From Ferruginibacter sp. (GTDB taxonomy: Bacteria > Bacteroidota > Bacteroidia > Chitinophagales > Chitinophagaceae), in contig NZ_JAQBNR010000050.1 in NCBI RefSeq assembly GCF_028288465.1, positions 1-64,000 of the forward strand: a stretch of 64,000 bases of DNA, read 5' to 3'. The notes under the pieces were generated by a model that saw only the letters and a list, made by a program, of their open reading frames with translations, was not told the DNA's origin and ran no database searches. A program made the translations under genes and the position numbers. This document shows, in pieces, positions 1-8,112 of this stretch (position 1 is the first letter of the stretch; every line of letters starts with the position of its first letter).

Positions 1-241
1 GGTAGTCAACTACTTTGGTACTATCCGGGCCTTTCTTAAAAAAGTCATTCAGCCAGTAATAATTGTCTGTTCTTGTATCGCCATGGGCAATTAATTCTTT
101 AGGCTTTATTTCGCATACTGGTGGTGCAATATTGGCTGGCCAGTTGTAAGAAGTTTGTTTCAAAGTTGATTTGTTATTACATGATAAAACCGCTATTGTT
201 ATAATTGTCAATGGCAGCCAATTTTTTGTTTGCAGGTGCAT
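1..241 (-). CDS. S9 family prolyl oligopeptidase (PtrB-like lipoprotein), N-terminal part only
   Basis: The reading frame enters from the left edge, so only about the first 80 residues are visible. They begin with a lipoprotein signal: a hydrophobic stretch ending in VLSC with Cys21 as the expected lipidation site. The motif HGDTRTDNYYWLND (residues 53-66) is the hallmark start of oligopeptidase B / prolyl oligopeptidases, whose beta-propeller and Ser-Asp-His hydrolase domain would lie outside the window. The family cleaves short peptides after basic residues or proline; the lipobox places this copy in the periplasm or on a membrane. It follows the lamin-tail gene on the same strand after 64 bases. 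Family assignment is firm, substrate is not. Confidence 0.85.
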   Translation of the reverse strand, partial: MHLQTKNWLPLTIITIAVLSCNNKSTLKQTSYNWPANIAPPVCEIKPKELIAHGDTRTDNYYWLNDFFKKGPDSTKVVDY

Positions 242-305
242 ATGTTTATGGTATTTGGTAAAGCATTGAATGTTAATGTAACAGCGAACTAAAATTACAT
301 GCCAG

Positions 306-2933
306 CTAATATCTTCTTGCCAATACAAGCGGTAATTTAAATTGCTTTGTCTTGCCTTTCAAATTAAAAACCTCTGCAAACACAATATAAATCCCTACCG
401 GCAGCTGCTGACTTTTTTCTCCCAATCCATCCCAAATAAAATTTCCTTTTGTTCCACATAAAGCATTGTGTTGCAGGTATCGCACCCTTCTGCCCGCAGC
501 ATCAAAGATAGTGATGTTAGCCACATACCCCGGCTCTGGAAAATTATAACCGAGTGTTGCAAAATCATCCTGTCCGTCATTATCAGGCGAAACAATTTCC
601 GGTGCCAGTTTCAATTCGCCCTGTACTGTTTCAGCAATATGGTATTGCGAGTTTTTGTAGCCGGGTGTTCCATAACCCACGCTGGTAGCTGCTGAATGCC
701 AGTTGGCGGATGATTGGGAAGACCCGTTGTAATCAATTCTTTCCAGCGATACACCTTCTGTTTTATCCAATAATTTAAAATGCCATTTGTCACTGTACGT
801 TACTTCGTCAGTGGTATTTCCCTGTGCATTTAAAACAACCACGCTGCTTTTATCATTGTTATAAGAAGGCAAATTTACTGTTGCGAAAGCATCGGCGTTC
901 TGCGTGACGTACGATGATTTTACCCAGTCAACATCTTTGCTTAGCAAAATAAATTCCTGCGGAAAGAGGAGGTAATTTTCTGCGCTGATTGCTGTGATAT
1001 TGCTGATGGCGCCGTTGGTTCCGCGGTTAGCGATGTAGGTTTGTTTAAGATCAATTATTTTATTGCTGCGGTTGTACAGTTCTACATAATCACTTCCTGC
1101 CGTGGGCGGATCAAATAAAATTTCGTTGATGATGAGATCGAGGCTGTCGGCTACAGTGCTTCGCCCAACCTTTGCAATATTTTTATTACCGATAGCATTA
1201 CCAGTACAATCTGTAATGCCTGTTACGGTAACGGAATAAATTTTTGAAGCTGCAAGTGGAGCATTTAAAAGAAGGTTTACTTTATCTGGTACTGGAAATA
1301 TAGCGGTTGCAGCAACAGGTAAGCCGACGCCATCACTAATGCTGTAATTATTTACTGAAGCGGCTTTCAGGGCATCCAGTGGTTCATCAAAAACCAGGAC
1401 AATAGTTACGCTATCTGTTGTATAGGCTCGCAATAACTTCGGTGCATTTGTATCGGGATTAATTGCATCAACTGTATTCTCTATACCCGGCGAACCTCCT
1501 CTTGCATCAGTGCTTGCCCTCCAGTTGCTAACGCCTGAACAAGGATTTTTGGTATCCATCATTTCGAGGCTCCATCCTCCCTGCTTTTTTAATTCATTCT
1601 GATACCAGTTGTCTGAGTAGTTAACGGCATGAATTACTTTTTCATGTGATGAGATAAGTGATAACACATCACCCTCATTTCCCAGCGAAGGGAAACTGGT
1701 GACTGCGATCGCCTTTCCTAAGCTTGTAAATGTTCCAAGTGCGTTGCTGGAGCAGATTATTACGAGGCTATCTGATGGTAAAATAAAATCAGGCATGGCA
1801 CCGCTTGTGCCTGAATGACCACTCAATTTCCATCCTTTTAAATTGACGGGTGTTATCGAAGTGTTCTTCAATTCTATCCATTCATTGTTTGGCAAATTAC
1901 CCTGTGTTACAGGATGCGCCATTATTTCATCGATTACTATATCATACAAATGGCTGTTGTTAAGCGTTACAAATACAATAGGCGCAACTGCATTTATGAT
2001 TGCATTGCCTGCTATATCCTGTACCCCATTTATTGTTAGCTGATTGTTTGGCAAGCCCGGCAAATTGTTGTTGAATGTTAGATGAACAACTGTATTATCG
2101 AATGCATCCAGCAAAGCTTTGACCGATACTCCTATTCCATTATTTACAGAATAGTTAGCCGCTACCTGGCTGCTGATATTATCCAACGGTTCATTAAAAA
2201 ATACATCCAGTTCGTTTGCGCTGATTGCTTTTGCGTTTTGTACAACCGGTGGAGTAATATCGGGGGCTATCGTTTTTACTTCTATGTCATCAAAAAAATG
2301 TCTTTGTATAAAGCTGGCTGTGCTTTGTTTTACAAGTATTCCAAAGAATGAAGAAGTTGTAATGTTGGCATCTGAAACGGTCCCTTCTGTAAAATAATTT
2401 GTGCCGGCGCCCGTCATGTCACGATTTAAGATCCAGTTGTTTGCCGCATCTCTTGTAACTTTTATTTTTATTTTGTTGTTGGATGAGCTGCTGACAGCGC
2501 CATCAACACCGTCAATGATTTTAACTGCTGTTGCATTACCTGCGTCTTTACGGTATAAGCTTATTTCATCGGCAGTATTTCCGATTCGTACTACATAACC
2601 CGCATTGTCAAGCGCTTCCAAATTGCCTGAAGTGGATACCAGGTAGACATCTGTGTAGTTGGCACCTGAAGTAGCGAAGGTCAAATTAATATAGAAATCC
2701 CACTGCGCATTTACCGCCAGTGTGTTGGGCGTAGTGATAAAAAAACTCCTGTTGATCACTGTGTTATTACTTTGCAACTGGCCGGATGGGTTTACTATCC
2801 AGTCGCCTCCATTGCCTGTCCATACAGGGTTTGAAGTATAGTCGCCGTCGGAAAAATTTTCTGAGATCTGTGCATGCGTTATTAAATGAGTACACAAAAT
2901 CATGGGCATGAAAATCATTAGTGTCTTATGCAT
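306..2933 (-). CDS. secreted lamin-tail-domain (LTD) protein with C-terminal FlgD/CHU_C-like domain
   Basis: A large secreted protein of about 875 residues. From the Met at 2933 there is a clean signal peptide ending near THAQ; the frame stays open to 2987 but that extension would bury the signal. In order I see a beta-sandwich N-terminal region (about 20-220), an Ig-like segment (DITPPVV...) to about 325, a first LTD domain (about 326-444, IDEIMAHP), a second Ig-like segment (about 500-590), a second LTD domain (about 598-724, INEILFDPP), and a C-terminal domain (about 773-875) with the SPDNDGQDDF and WDG..PVGIY signatures typical of Bacteroidota gliding/T9SS-exported proteins. LTD domains of this kind are common on exported nucleases and adhesins, but no catalytic domain is visible, so a structural or adhesive surface role is the best inference. 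Confidence 0.85.
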   Translation of the reverse strand: MHKTLMIFMPMILCTHLITHAQISENFSDGDYTSNPVWTGNGGDWIVNPSGQLQSNNTVINRSFFITTPNTLAVNAQWDFYINLTFATSGANYTDVYLVSTSGNLEALDNAGYVVRIGNTADEISLYRKDAGNATAVKIIDGVDGAVSSSSNNKIKIKVTRDAANNWILNRDMTGAGTNYFTEGTVSDANITTSSFFGILVKQSTASFIQRHFFDDIEVKTIAPDITPPVVQNAKAISANELDVFFNEPLDNISSQVAANYSVNNGIGVSVKALLDAFDNTVVHLTFNNNLPGLPNNQLTINGVQDIAGNAIINAVAPIVFVTLNNSHLYDIVIDEIMAHPVTQGNLPNNEWIELKNTSITPVNLKGWKLSGHSGTSGAMPDFILPSDSLVIICSSNALGTFTSLGKAIAVTSFPSLGNEGDVLSLISSHEKVIHAVNYSDNWYQNELKKQGGWSLEMMDTKNPCSGVSNWRASTDARGGSPGIENTVDAINPDTNAPKLLRAYTTDSVTIVLVFDEPLDALKAASVNNYSISDGVGLPVAATAIFPVPDKVNLLLNAPLAASKIYSVTVTGITDCTGNAIGNKNIAKVGRSTVADSLDLIINEILFDPPTAGSDYVELYNRSNKIIDLKQTYIANRGTNGAISNITAISAENYLLFPQEFILLSKDVDWVKSSYVTQNADAFATVNLPSYNNDKSSVVVLNAQGNTTDEVTYSDKWHFKLLDKTEGVSLERIDYNGSSQSSANWHSAATSVGYGTPGYKNSQYHIAETVQGELKLAPEIVSPDNDGQDDFATLGYNFPEPGYVANITIFDAAGRRVRYLQHNALCGTKGNFIWDGLGEKSQQLPVGIYIVFAEVFNLKGKTKQFKLPLVLARRY

Positions 2934-3175
2934 GAGAACGGGTTTAAATATTTCAGGGATCATCAAGCGGATAAAAGAGGAAAGCAAAAGGACAGCTTAA
3001 AAGAAGAATATAGCTACCGGACATTTTAAAGATACTATTTTTATTATATTTATTTTATTATAGCAATTTGTGTAAGCTTACTTATACAACTTTTAATAAA
3101 GGGTATAAGATGGTAATTGCAATTCAATTAAAGAGTGCTTTTGTTAAATGCATTATAATTTTACTTACAGGAATG

Positions 3176-3207
3176 TTTGGCTGGTTGCGAAATAGTATTT
3201 ATTTTCG
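3176..3207 (+). promoter_or_regulatory. Bacteroidota sigma-A promoter of the asd transcription unit
   Basis: TTTG at 3176-3179 and TATTTTCG at 3200-3207, separated by 20 bases, match the Bacteroidota pattern TTG-N19-21-TAnnTTTG with one mismatch. Transcription would begin around 3212-3216, practically at the start codon of the leader peptide that follows. Confidence 0.6.
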
Positions 3208-3215
3208 CACCCGCA

Positions 3216-3272
3216 ATGATGACAATAAAACATACAAAAACAACTAAGAAACATTCCGGTAGCGGGAGGTAA
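3216..3272 (+). CDS. asd leader peptide, Thr/Lys-rich (18 aa)
   Basis: A short frame reading MMTIKHTKTTKKHSGSGR and ending in TAA. Nine of its residues 3-12 are Thr, Lys or Ile with one His, that is, the end products (Thr, Lys) of the pathway that the next gene, asd, feeds, plus Ile derived from Thr. Its last codons (AGC GGG AGG, 3261-3269) are the strand that can pair with the left arm of the downstream terminator. Layout and codon bias are those of a classic ribosome-stalling attenuator peptide such as ThrL of enterobacteria, to which there is no sequence relation beyond composition. Translation is inferred, not proven. The transcript may be nearly leaderless. Confidence 0.65.
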   Translation: MMTIKHTKTTKKHSGSGR

Positions 3273-3332
3273 TAGTGTTTTGTTTGTTACACAATATGCA
3301 CAGCCTTCCGCCAAAACGGGAGGCTTTATTTT
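3254..3332 (+). promoter_or_regulatory. asd: transcription attenuator in the asd leader
   Basis: Segment GCCTTCCGC (3303-3311) has two partners. It pairs with CGGGAGGC (3317-3324) over an AAAA-containing loop, followed by TTTATTTT: an intrinsic terminator. It can instead pair with GCGGGAGG (3262-3269), the last codons of the leader peptide: an antiterminator. The latter segment can also fold back on TTCCG (3254-3258). A ribosome stalled on the Thr/Lys codons (3222-3251) would leave 3262-3269 free and allow read-through; one reaching the stop codon would cover it and let the terminator form. The pairings are seen in the sequence; the regulatory logic is inference from known attenuators. Confidence 0.65.
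3303..3332 (+). terminator. leader terminator before asd
   Basis: Eight-base-pair stem GCCTTCCG/CGGGAGGC (one G-U pair) with a CCAAAA loop and a T-rich tail TTTATTTT, lying 70 bases before the asd start codon and after the leader peptide. Confidence 0.6.
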
Positions 3333-3401
3333 GTCCGCTCTTTTTTAAACGGCAAGGTTGCGGATAAATCAAAACCTTTAATCAAAATAAAAATTAAACA
3401 A

Positions 3402-4391
3402 ATGAAAGTTGCTGTAGTTGGCGCTACCGGATTGGTAGGCACAAAAATGTTACAGGTATTAGCCGAAAGAAATTTCCCGGTAACCGAATTAATTCCTGTC
3501 GCTTCTGAAAAATCTATTGGTAAAGAAGTAGAATTTAAGGGCAAGAAATATAAGGTAGTTGGTTACGAAGACGCCATTGCAGCAAAACCAGCCATTGCTA
3601 TTTTTTCAGCCGGTGGCGGCACATCATTGGCCATTGCTCCGAAATTCGCAGAAGCCGGTATTACCGTTATTGATAACTCCAGCGCATGGCGTATGGATCC
3701 GACAAAAAAACTGGTTGTTCCTGAAGTAAATGCTGATGTGCTGACAGCAGCTGATAAAATCATCGCTAATCCAAATTGTTCTACCATTCAAATGGTAGTG
3801 GTTTTAAAACCATTGCACGATAAATATAAAATCAAAAGAGTCGTAGTGTCTACCTACCAAAGCGTTACTGGCACAGGCGTTAAGGCGGTTGAGCAATTGA
3901 TGAATGAAAGAAAAGGAATAGAGGGAGAAATGGCTTATAAATATCCCATCGACCTGAACGCTATCCCACAAATTGATGTGTTCCTTGAAAATGGTTACAC
4001 CAAAGAGGAAATGAAAATGACCCACGAAACGGTGAAAATTATCGGCGATACCAATATTAAAGTAACTGCTACCACAGTGCGTATTCCGGTGATGGGCGGC
4101 CATAGTGAAAGCGTGAATATTGAATTTGAAAATGATTTTGATCTTGCAGAAGTACGGGACCTTTTAAGTAAAGCGCCGGGTGTGGTGGTGCAGGATGATA
4201 TTGCGAATTTTATTTACCCAATGCCGTTAACCGCTCATGAAAAAGATGAAACTTTTGTTGGAAGAATCCGCCGGGATGAAACACAGCCTAATACGCTGAA
4301 CTGCTGGATTGTAAGCGATAATTTACGCAAAGGTGCAGCTACCAATGCGGTGCAGATTGCAGAATACCTGCTTCAAAAAGGATTGGTGTAA
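3402..4391 (+). CDS. asd: aspartate-semialdehyde dehydrogenase
   Basis: Reduces beta-aspartyl phosphate to aspartate semialdehyde with NADPH, the branch-point step towards lysine/diaminopimelate, threonine, isoleucine and methionine; cytosolic. At 329 residues it has the family's normal length. The N-terminal GATGLVG nucleotide-binding loop (residues 8-14), the catalytic Cys126 in NPNCST and the active-site His234 in GGHSESV are all present, as is the C-terminal NLRKGAATNAVQIAE signature. The start is the first ATG after an A-rich leader. It is monocistronic, between an attenuator and a strong terminator. Regulation by Thr/Lys supply through the leader peptide is likely. Confidence 0.97.
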   Translation: MKVAVVGATGLVGTKMLQVLAERNFPVTELIPVASEKSIGKEVEFKGKKYKVVGYEDAIAAKPAIAIFSAGGGTSLAIAPKFAEAGITVIDNSSAWRMDPTKKLVVPEVNADVLTAADKIIANPNCSTIQMVVVLKPLHDKYKIKRVVVSTYQSVTGTGVKAVEQLMNERKGIEGEMAYKYPIDLNAIPQIDVFLENGYTKEEMKMTHETVKIIGDTNIKVTATTVRIPVMGGHSESVNIEFENDFDLAEVRDLLSKAPGVVVQDDIANFIYPMPLTAHEKDETFVGRIRRDETQPNTLNCWIVSDNLRKGAATNAVQIAEYLLQKGLV

Positions 4392-4410
4392 ACCGTCTTA
4401 TAAAACTAAA

Positions 4411-4445
4411 AAACGGCCATCCTCAAAAGGTGGCCGTTTAATATT
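4411..4445. terminator. bidirectional terminator between asd and korB
   Basis: AAACGGCCA (4411-4419) pairs perfectly with TGGCCGTTT (4431-4439), extended inside by CCT/AGG, with A/T-rich flanks on both sides. It separates two convergent genes. Confidence 0.85.
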
Positions 4446-4467
4446 ATTTTAATTATTTGCAGGATGA

Positions 4468-5511
4468 TTAGCTAATAGTCCAGGTTTCATTGCCACGCAA
4501 TAATTTATCCAGGTCACCCTTGCCTTTTTTAGAAATAATTTCTTCTATCTGCATCGCCATTCCATCTTCATAGCAAGGCCGGTCAGTTTCAAAAAATACT
4601 CCAAATGGTCTTGGTAAATGGCTTGTCAATCTTGGATCATCAAACATGCGGATCAATATCTGCGCCTTGTAAAAATCTTTTTCATCGTGTATCCAAAGGT
4701 CATCTGCACTTGCTTTACCTTCTCCAACTTCTACAATCACCGGTTTAAATCCATCCAGTTTAATGCCTTTATTTTTAGAGGCGCCGAATAACAATGGTTT
4801 TCCCTGTTCCAGGTACAATCCTTCTTCTTGCTTTGTGCCTTTTTCAGTAAATATTTCAAAAGCACCGTCATTGAAAATATTGCAGTTCTGGTAAATTTCT
4901 AAGAAAGAAGAGCCCCTGTGGCCCTGTGCACGTAACAACATAGACTGAAGATGTTTTGGATCTCTGTCCATTGATCTTGCAATAAAACTTGCATCGGCTC
5001 CCATCGCCAGTGCCAAAGGATTAAAAGGATGATCTATACTGCCAAAAGGAGACGACTTGGTGATTTTATGTTCTTCGGAGGTAGGAGAATATTGTCCCTT
5101 GGTTAAACCATAAATCTGGTTATTAAACAGCAATACATTTACATCAAAATTTCTGCGCAGCAAATGAATGGTATGGTTACCTCCAATGCTTAGACCGTCA
5201 CCATCACCTGTAACTATCCAAACACTTAGTTCAGGGCGGGCGGCTTTCAGGCCACTGGCCACTGCGGTTGCCCTTCCATGAATACTATGCATGCCATAGG
5301 TGTTCATATAATAGGGAAAGCGGCTGCTGCAGCCAATACCACTGATAATTACAATGTTTTCTTTTGGAATACCCAGCGTAGGCATTACTTTTTGTACCTG
5401 GGCCAAAATGGAATAATCCCCGCAACCCGGGCACCAGCGCACTTCCTGGTCGGTAGCGAAGTCTTTTGCAGTTAGGGTTTGTACGGGTTCAGAAATTACT
5501 GTTTCACTCAT
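4468..5511 (-). CDS. korB: 2-oxoacid:ferredoxin oxidoreductase, beta subunit
   Basis: Thiamine-diphosphate and Fe-S subunit of the enzymes that oxidatively decarboxylate 2-oxoacids to acyl-CoA, passing electrons to ferredoxin. CPGCG (from residue 27), GIGCSSR (58-64) and the TPP/Mg motif GDGDGLSIGGNH (102-113) with NNQIYGLTKGQ are as expected for the beta subunit, and 347 residues is the usual length of the 2-oxoglutarate-type (KorB) proteins. The alpha/gamma subunit, normally the adjacent upstream gene, is absent here: the upstream neighbour is an amidase and the downstream gene is convergent asd. The substrate (2-oxoglutarate or another acid) cannot be decided from this subunit. Confidence 0.88.
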   Translation of the reverse strand: MSETVISEPVQTLTAKDFATDQEVRWCPGCGDYSILAQVQKVMPTLGIPKENIVIISGIGCSSRFPYYMNTYGMHSIHGRATAVASGLKAARPELSVWIVTGDGDGLSIGGNHTIHLLRRNFDVNVLLFNNQIYGLTKGQYSPTSEEHKITKSSPFGSIDHPFNPLALAMGADASFIARSMDRDPKHLQSMLLRAQGHRGSSFLEIYQNCNIFNDGAFEIFTEKGTKQEEGLYLEQGKPLLFGASKNKGIKLDGFKPVIVEVGEGKASADDLWIHDEKDFYKAQILIRMFDDPRLTSHLPRPFGVFFETDRPCYEDGMAMQIEEIISKKGKGDLDKLLRGNETWTIS

Positions 5512-5607
5512 ATGGACTTTTTATTAGTGTGTAAAGTTACAAATAGATGCTAACATTAGAAAATGAAAACACTTATCCGATATACATTAACAATTAAGTT
5601 CTGCACT

Positions 5608-7353
5608 TTATTGTTCTTTACTCTCTTTTAAAAAGTCTTTTACACCCGCTACAATCTTTTCCACCATTTGTTGCTGAAAACCTTCATCCAGTATTTTTGT
5701 TTCCTCGTCCAGGTTGCTCAGAAAAAGCGTTTCAATCAAGGCATTCGGATATTCGGTAGGACTATTCAGCATGAAATTAAATGAACCGGTATTGCCATAT
5801 TCCTTTAAACCCAGTTCCAGCATGCGTTTATAAATATCCAGGCTTAAATTTTTAAACCCGATATACCGGTAATAAGTACTGGTACCGCCGGTACGAAATG
5901 GGTCTTCGGATGAATTAAGATGAACGCTTAACAATAAATCCGGCAGACTGTCCCTGTAAAAAAGTATCCGCTCTTTATTATCAAAAAATTCCTCTTCTGT
6001 ACGGGTCATGATCACTTTTGCACCTTCCTTTTCCAACGCTTTCTGCAACTTTAACGCCACCGCTAGCGTGATTTCTTTTTCGTAAACACCTGTTGCACCG
6101 ACGGCCCCGGTATTTTTACCACCATGGCCGGCATCAACCGCAATTACCAGGTTTTTTAAAGAAAGATTTTCCGGCTGGTGCTTGATCTTTATTATCAGGG
6201 TATTGCCGCTGTAATAAATCAGGTGGCCCCAATGCTGCGCATGTTTTAAAGAAATGGTTATTCTGAAAAGTCCATCCTCCACCTGTTGGTAGTCAATCTT
6301 CCTGATTTCTTTTGCTGTTTGCAATTGGGTAATCCAGTTGGTATTATTAGTAGCGCCATAAATATCCACCACTAAGGTAGAAGGATCTGTAAATTGGTAT
6401 GACTGGTAAGGCAATCTTGCAAACAAGCCCACCTTTACGTAATCGTACCGGTCGTCTCCATATACATTCCATTTATCAGTCAACGATTCAGGAGTAAAAG
6501 TTCCTTTGGGCATTAGTGTTACCAATTCATCGGGAATATAAGCGGTTCTGCTTTTTGACAACTGCACTTTAAAATGAGTACCCACTTTTCCGATAATTTT
6601 CAGTACAATATTGCTGTCGATGTAACCAATCTTGGCACCGCCCAGCCGATCATCTCCAAGCCCATATTCCAGATGTGCCAACCGGCCTTTGGTAAGTGCC
6701 ATATCAGATGCCAGTGGCGACATTACAGAAAAAACCTGTTTCGTTTCTCTGGTCGTGCTTATCTGCAAAGAATCTGTAATGGTAACCGGCATTTTCATTA
6801 CGGAAAAACTGTCTGTTTCTTTAACTGTGTATTCACCCTGGTAAATACCGGGCATTCCTTTGGTTTGCGTAACAGGCAATTCGTACAAGCGGGTATCTCC
6901 AATAGTTTTCACCGTGCAATGAGTAAATGCCTTTACCCTGAATTGGATTTTATCACCGGGAGACAGTATTAAATTTCCTTCGGGATAAGTTTGAATACTT
7001 TCAATGCCCAGTTCCTTTACTGGTTCGGCAGGCTTTGGCAATGAATAGGTGTAAGTAACTTTTTTAGTGGCTGTTTTACCATTGATAACAGCCGCCAGGT
7101 TAAAAGTAGTATCTCCCGGATGTAAATTTAATTCAACTGCAAAAGCGCCTGTTGGATATACTTTTACAGAAGATCCGTTTACTGTAACCATGCAGGTTTT
7201 ACAGGTACTGCCAATAATAAAATTTATTGACCAGGAGACCAAATTGGATTCCCTTGAAGGTTGTACCAGGCGGATAAAAGGCTTATCAGGTGTTTGGGAA
7301 AAAGAGTTGATACATCCTGCACAAAGAAATACTGATATAATTAGTTTAACCAC
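5608..7353 (-). CDS. N-acetylmuramoyl-L-alanine amidase (Amidase_3) with large N-terminal region
   Basis: Zinc amidase that cuts the bond between muramic acid and the stem peptide. The catalytic domain lies at about residues 398-577: VIAVDAGHGG supplies the first Zn ligand, YEKEITL the Glu ligand, LLSVHLNS the second His, and ALIETLFLSN the catalytic Glu. The first 20 residues form a signal with FLCAGC, so the protein may be a lipoprotein (Cys14) or secreted. About 380 residues of beta-rich sequence precede the catalytic domain and contain an AMIN-like segment (about 290-390), a layout similar to AmiC-type cell-separation amidases but longer. It is monocistronic by appearance. Confidence 0.9.
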   Translation of the reverse strand: MVKLIISVFLCAGCINSFSQTPDKPFIRLVQPSRESNLVSWSINFIIGSTCKTCMVTVNGSSVKVYPTGAFAVELNLHPGDTTFNLAAVINGKTATKKVTYTYSLPKPAEPVKELGIESIQTYPEGNLILSPGDKIQFRVKAFTHCTVKTIGDTRLYELPVTQTKGMPGIYQGEYTVKETDSFSVMKMPVTITDSLQISTTRETKQVFSVMSPLASDMALTKGRLAHLEYGLGDDRLGGAKIGYIDSNIVLKIIGKVGTHFKVQLSKSRTAYIPDELVTLMPKGTFTPESLTDKWNVYGDDRYDYVKVGLFARLPYQSYQFTDPSTLVVDIYGATNNTNWITQLQTAKEIRKIDYQQVEDGLFRITISLKHAQHWGHLIYYSGNTLIIKIKHQPENLSLKNLVIAVDAGHGGKNTGAVGATGVYEKEITLAVALKLQKALEKEGAKVIMTRTEEEFFDNKERILFYRDSLPDLLLSVHLNSSEDPFRTGGTSTYYRYIGFKNLSLDIYKRMLELGLKEYGNTGSFNFMLNSPTEYPNALIETLFLSNLDEETKILDEGFQQQMVEKIVAGVKDFLKESKEQ

Positions 7354-7537
7354 TTTTATAGTTTATAGAAAGGTAAAAATACACGTTTAGAAAATGTAAC
7401 TGCGATTAACGGGCCATGGTTAACGAACAGAAAAAAGTTTCTTGAAATTTTTACAGGGATTTACGCAATAAAAAAAATACTGTATCAAATTTTTTATAAT
7501 TCAAATAAAGTATATATTCATCCCCTAAAATAAAAAT

Positions 7538-8053
7538 ATGAAAAAAATTATGTTGTCCGTATTGTCTTCTATGTTAATGTTGTTTTCGGTTTGCCAAACC
7601 AACGATAAAATGTTGAAGCATTCCGGTGAAACGCTGGAAGTAAAAGTGATTAAAGTAGGAGAAACGACCATCTCTTACAAATACCCTGGTGAAGAAGCTG
7701 AACAAACTATCGGCAAATTTGCCGTGGCCAGCATTACCTATGGCGGAAGCGGCCGTAAAGAAGCCATTTCAGAAAAAATTGTTATTACCGGAAAAGATGA
7801 CTGGGAAAAAGTTGAAATATTAACTGACAAAAGCCAGGTATTGGGACTTGCAAAAGGCGAAGAAATAAAAGGCAAGACTTCTGGATTGCTTAGTTACAAT
7901 ACGGCCGGCTCTGCTGACAAGAAAGCTACAAAAAGAATTAAAGAAGCTGCTGCTGAAGCCGGAGCGCCATTTATACTGATGACATCAGATAAAAGTGATG
8001 GCTTTGGAGTTAAGCAGGCTATAAAAAAAGGAGTTGCTTATTCTTATAAATAA
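7538..8053 (+). CDS. hypothetical secreted protein
   Basis: 171 residues starting with a typical signal sequence (MKKIMLSVLSSMLMLFSVCQ); the Cys19 in FSVC could be lipidated. The mature part begins with a strand-rich section (GETLEVKVIKVGETTISYKYPGEE, about 31-54 in pieces) like those seen in small Bacteroidota envelope proteins, where a value is tested for a trait that is needed 'in the symbol TISYKY'. The C-terminal half is Lys/Ala-rich with a helical ADKKATKRIKEAAAEAG segment. I recognise no functional family. Good codon structure, a clear signal peptide and a terminator right after it support a real gene. It is transcribed alone, divergent from the amidase. Confidence 0.65.
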   Translation: MKKIMLSVLSSMLMLFSVCQTNDKMLKHSGETLEVKVIKVGETTISYKYPGEEAEQTIGKFAVASITYGGSGRKEAISEKIVITGKDDWEKVEILTDKSQVLGLAKGEEIKGKTSGLLSYNTAGSADKKATKRIKEAAAEAGAPFILMTSDKSDGFGVKQAIKKGVAYSYK

Positions 8054-8068
8054 TCTTTCAATCGTACA

Positions 8069-8112
8069 AAAAGGTAAAAGGCTGATTCTAATAGAATCAG
8101 CCTTTTACCTTT
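8069..8112. terminator. strong bidirectional terminator
   Basis: A stem of about 20 base pairs: AAAGGTAAAAGGCTGATTCT pairs with its complement at 8093-8112 over a three-base loop (8090-8092), with T-runs in both directions. It ends both the hypothetical gene at 7538 and the convergent acyl-CoA dehydrogenase gene, whose stop codon lies right beside it. Confidence 0.9.
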
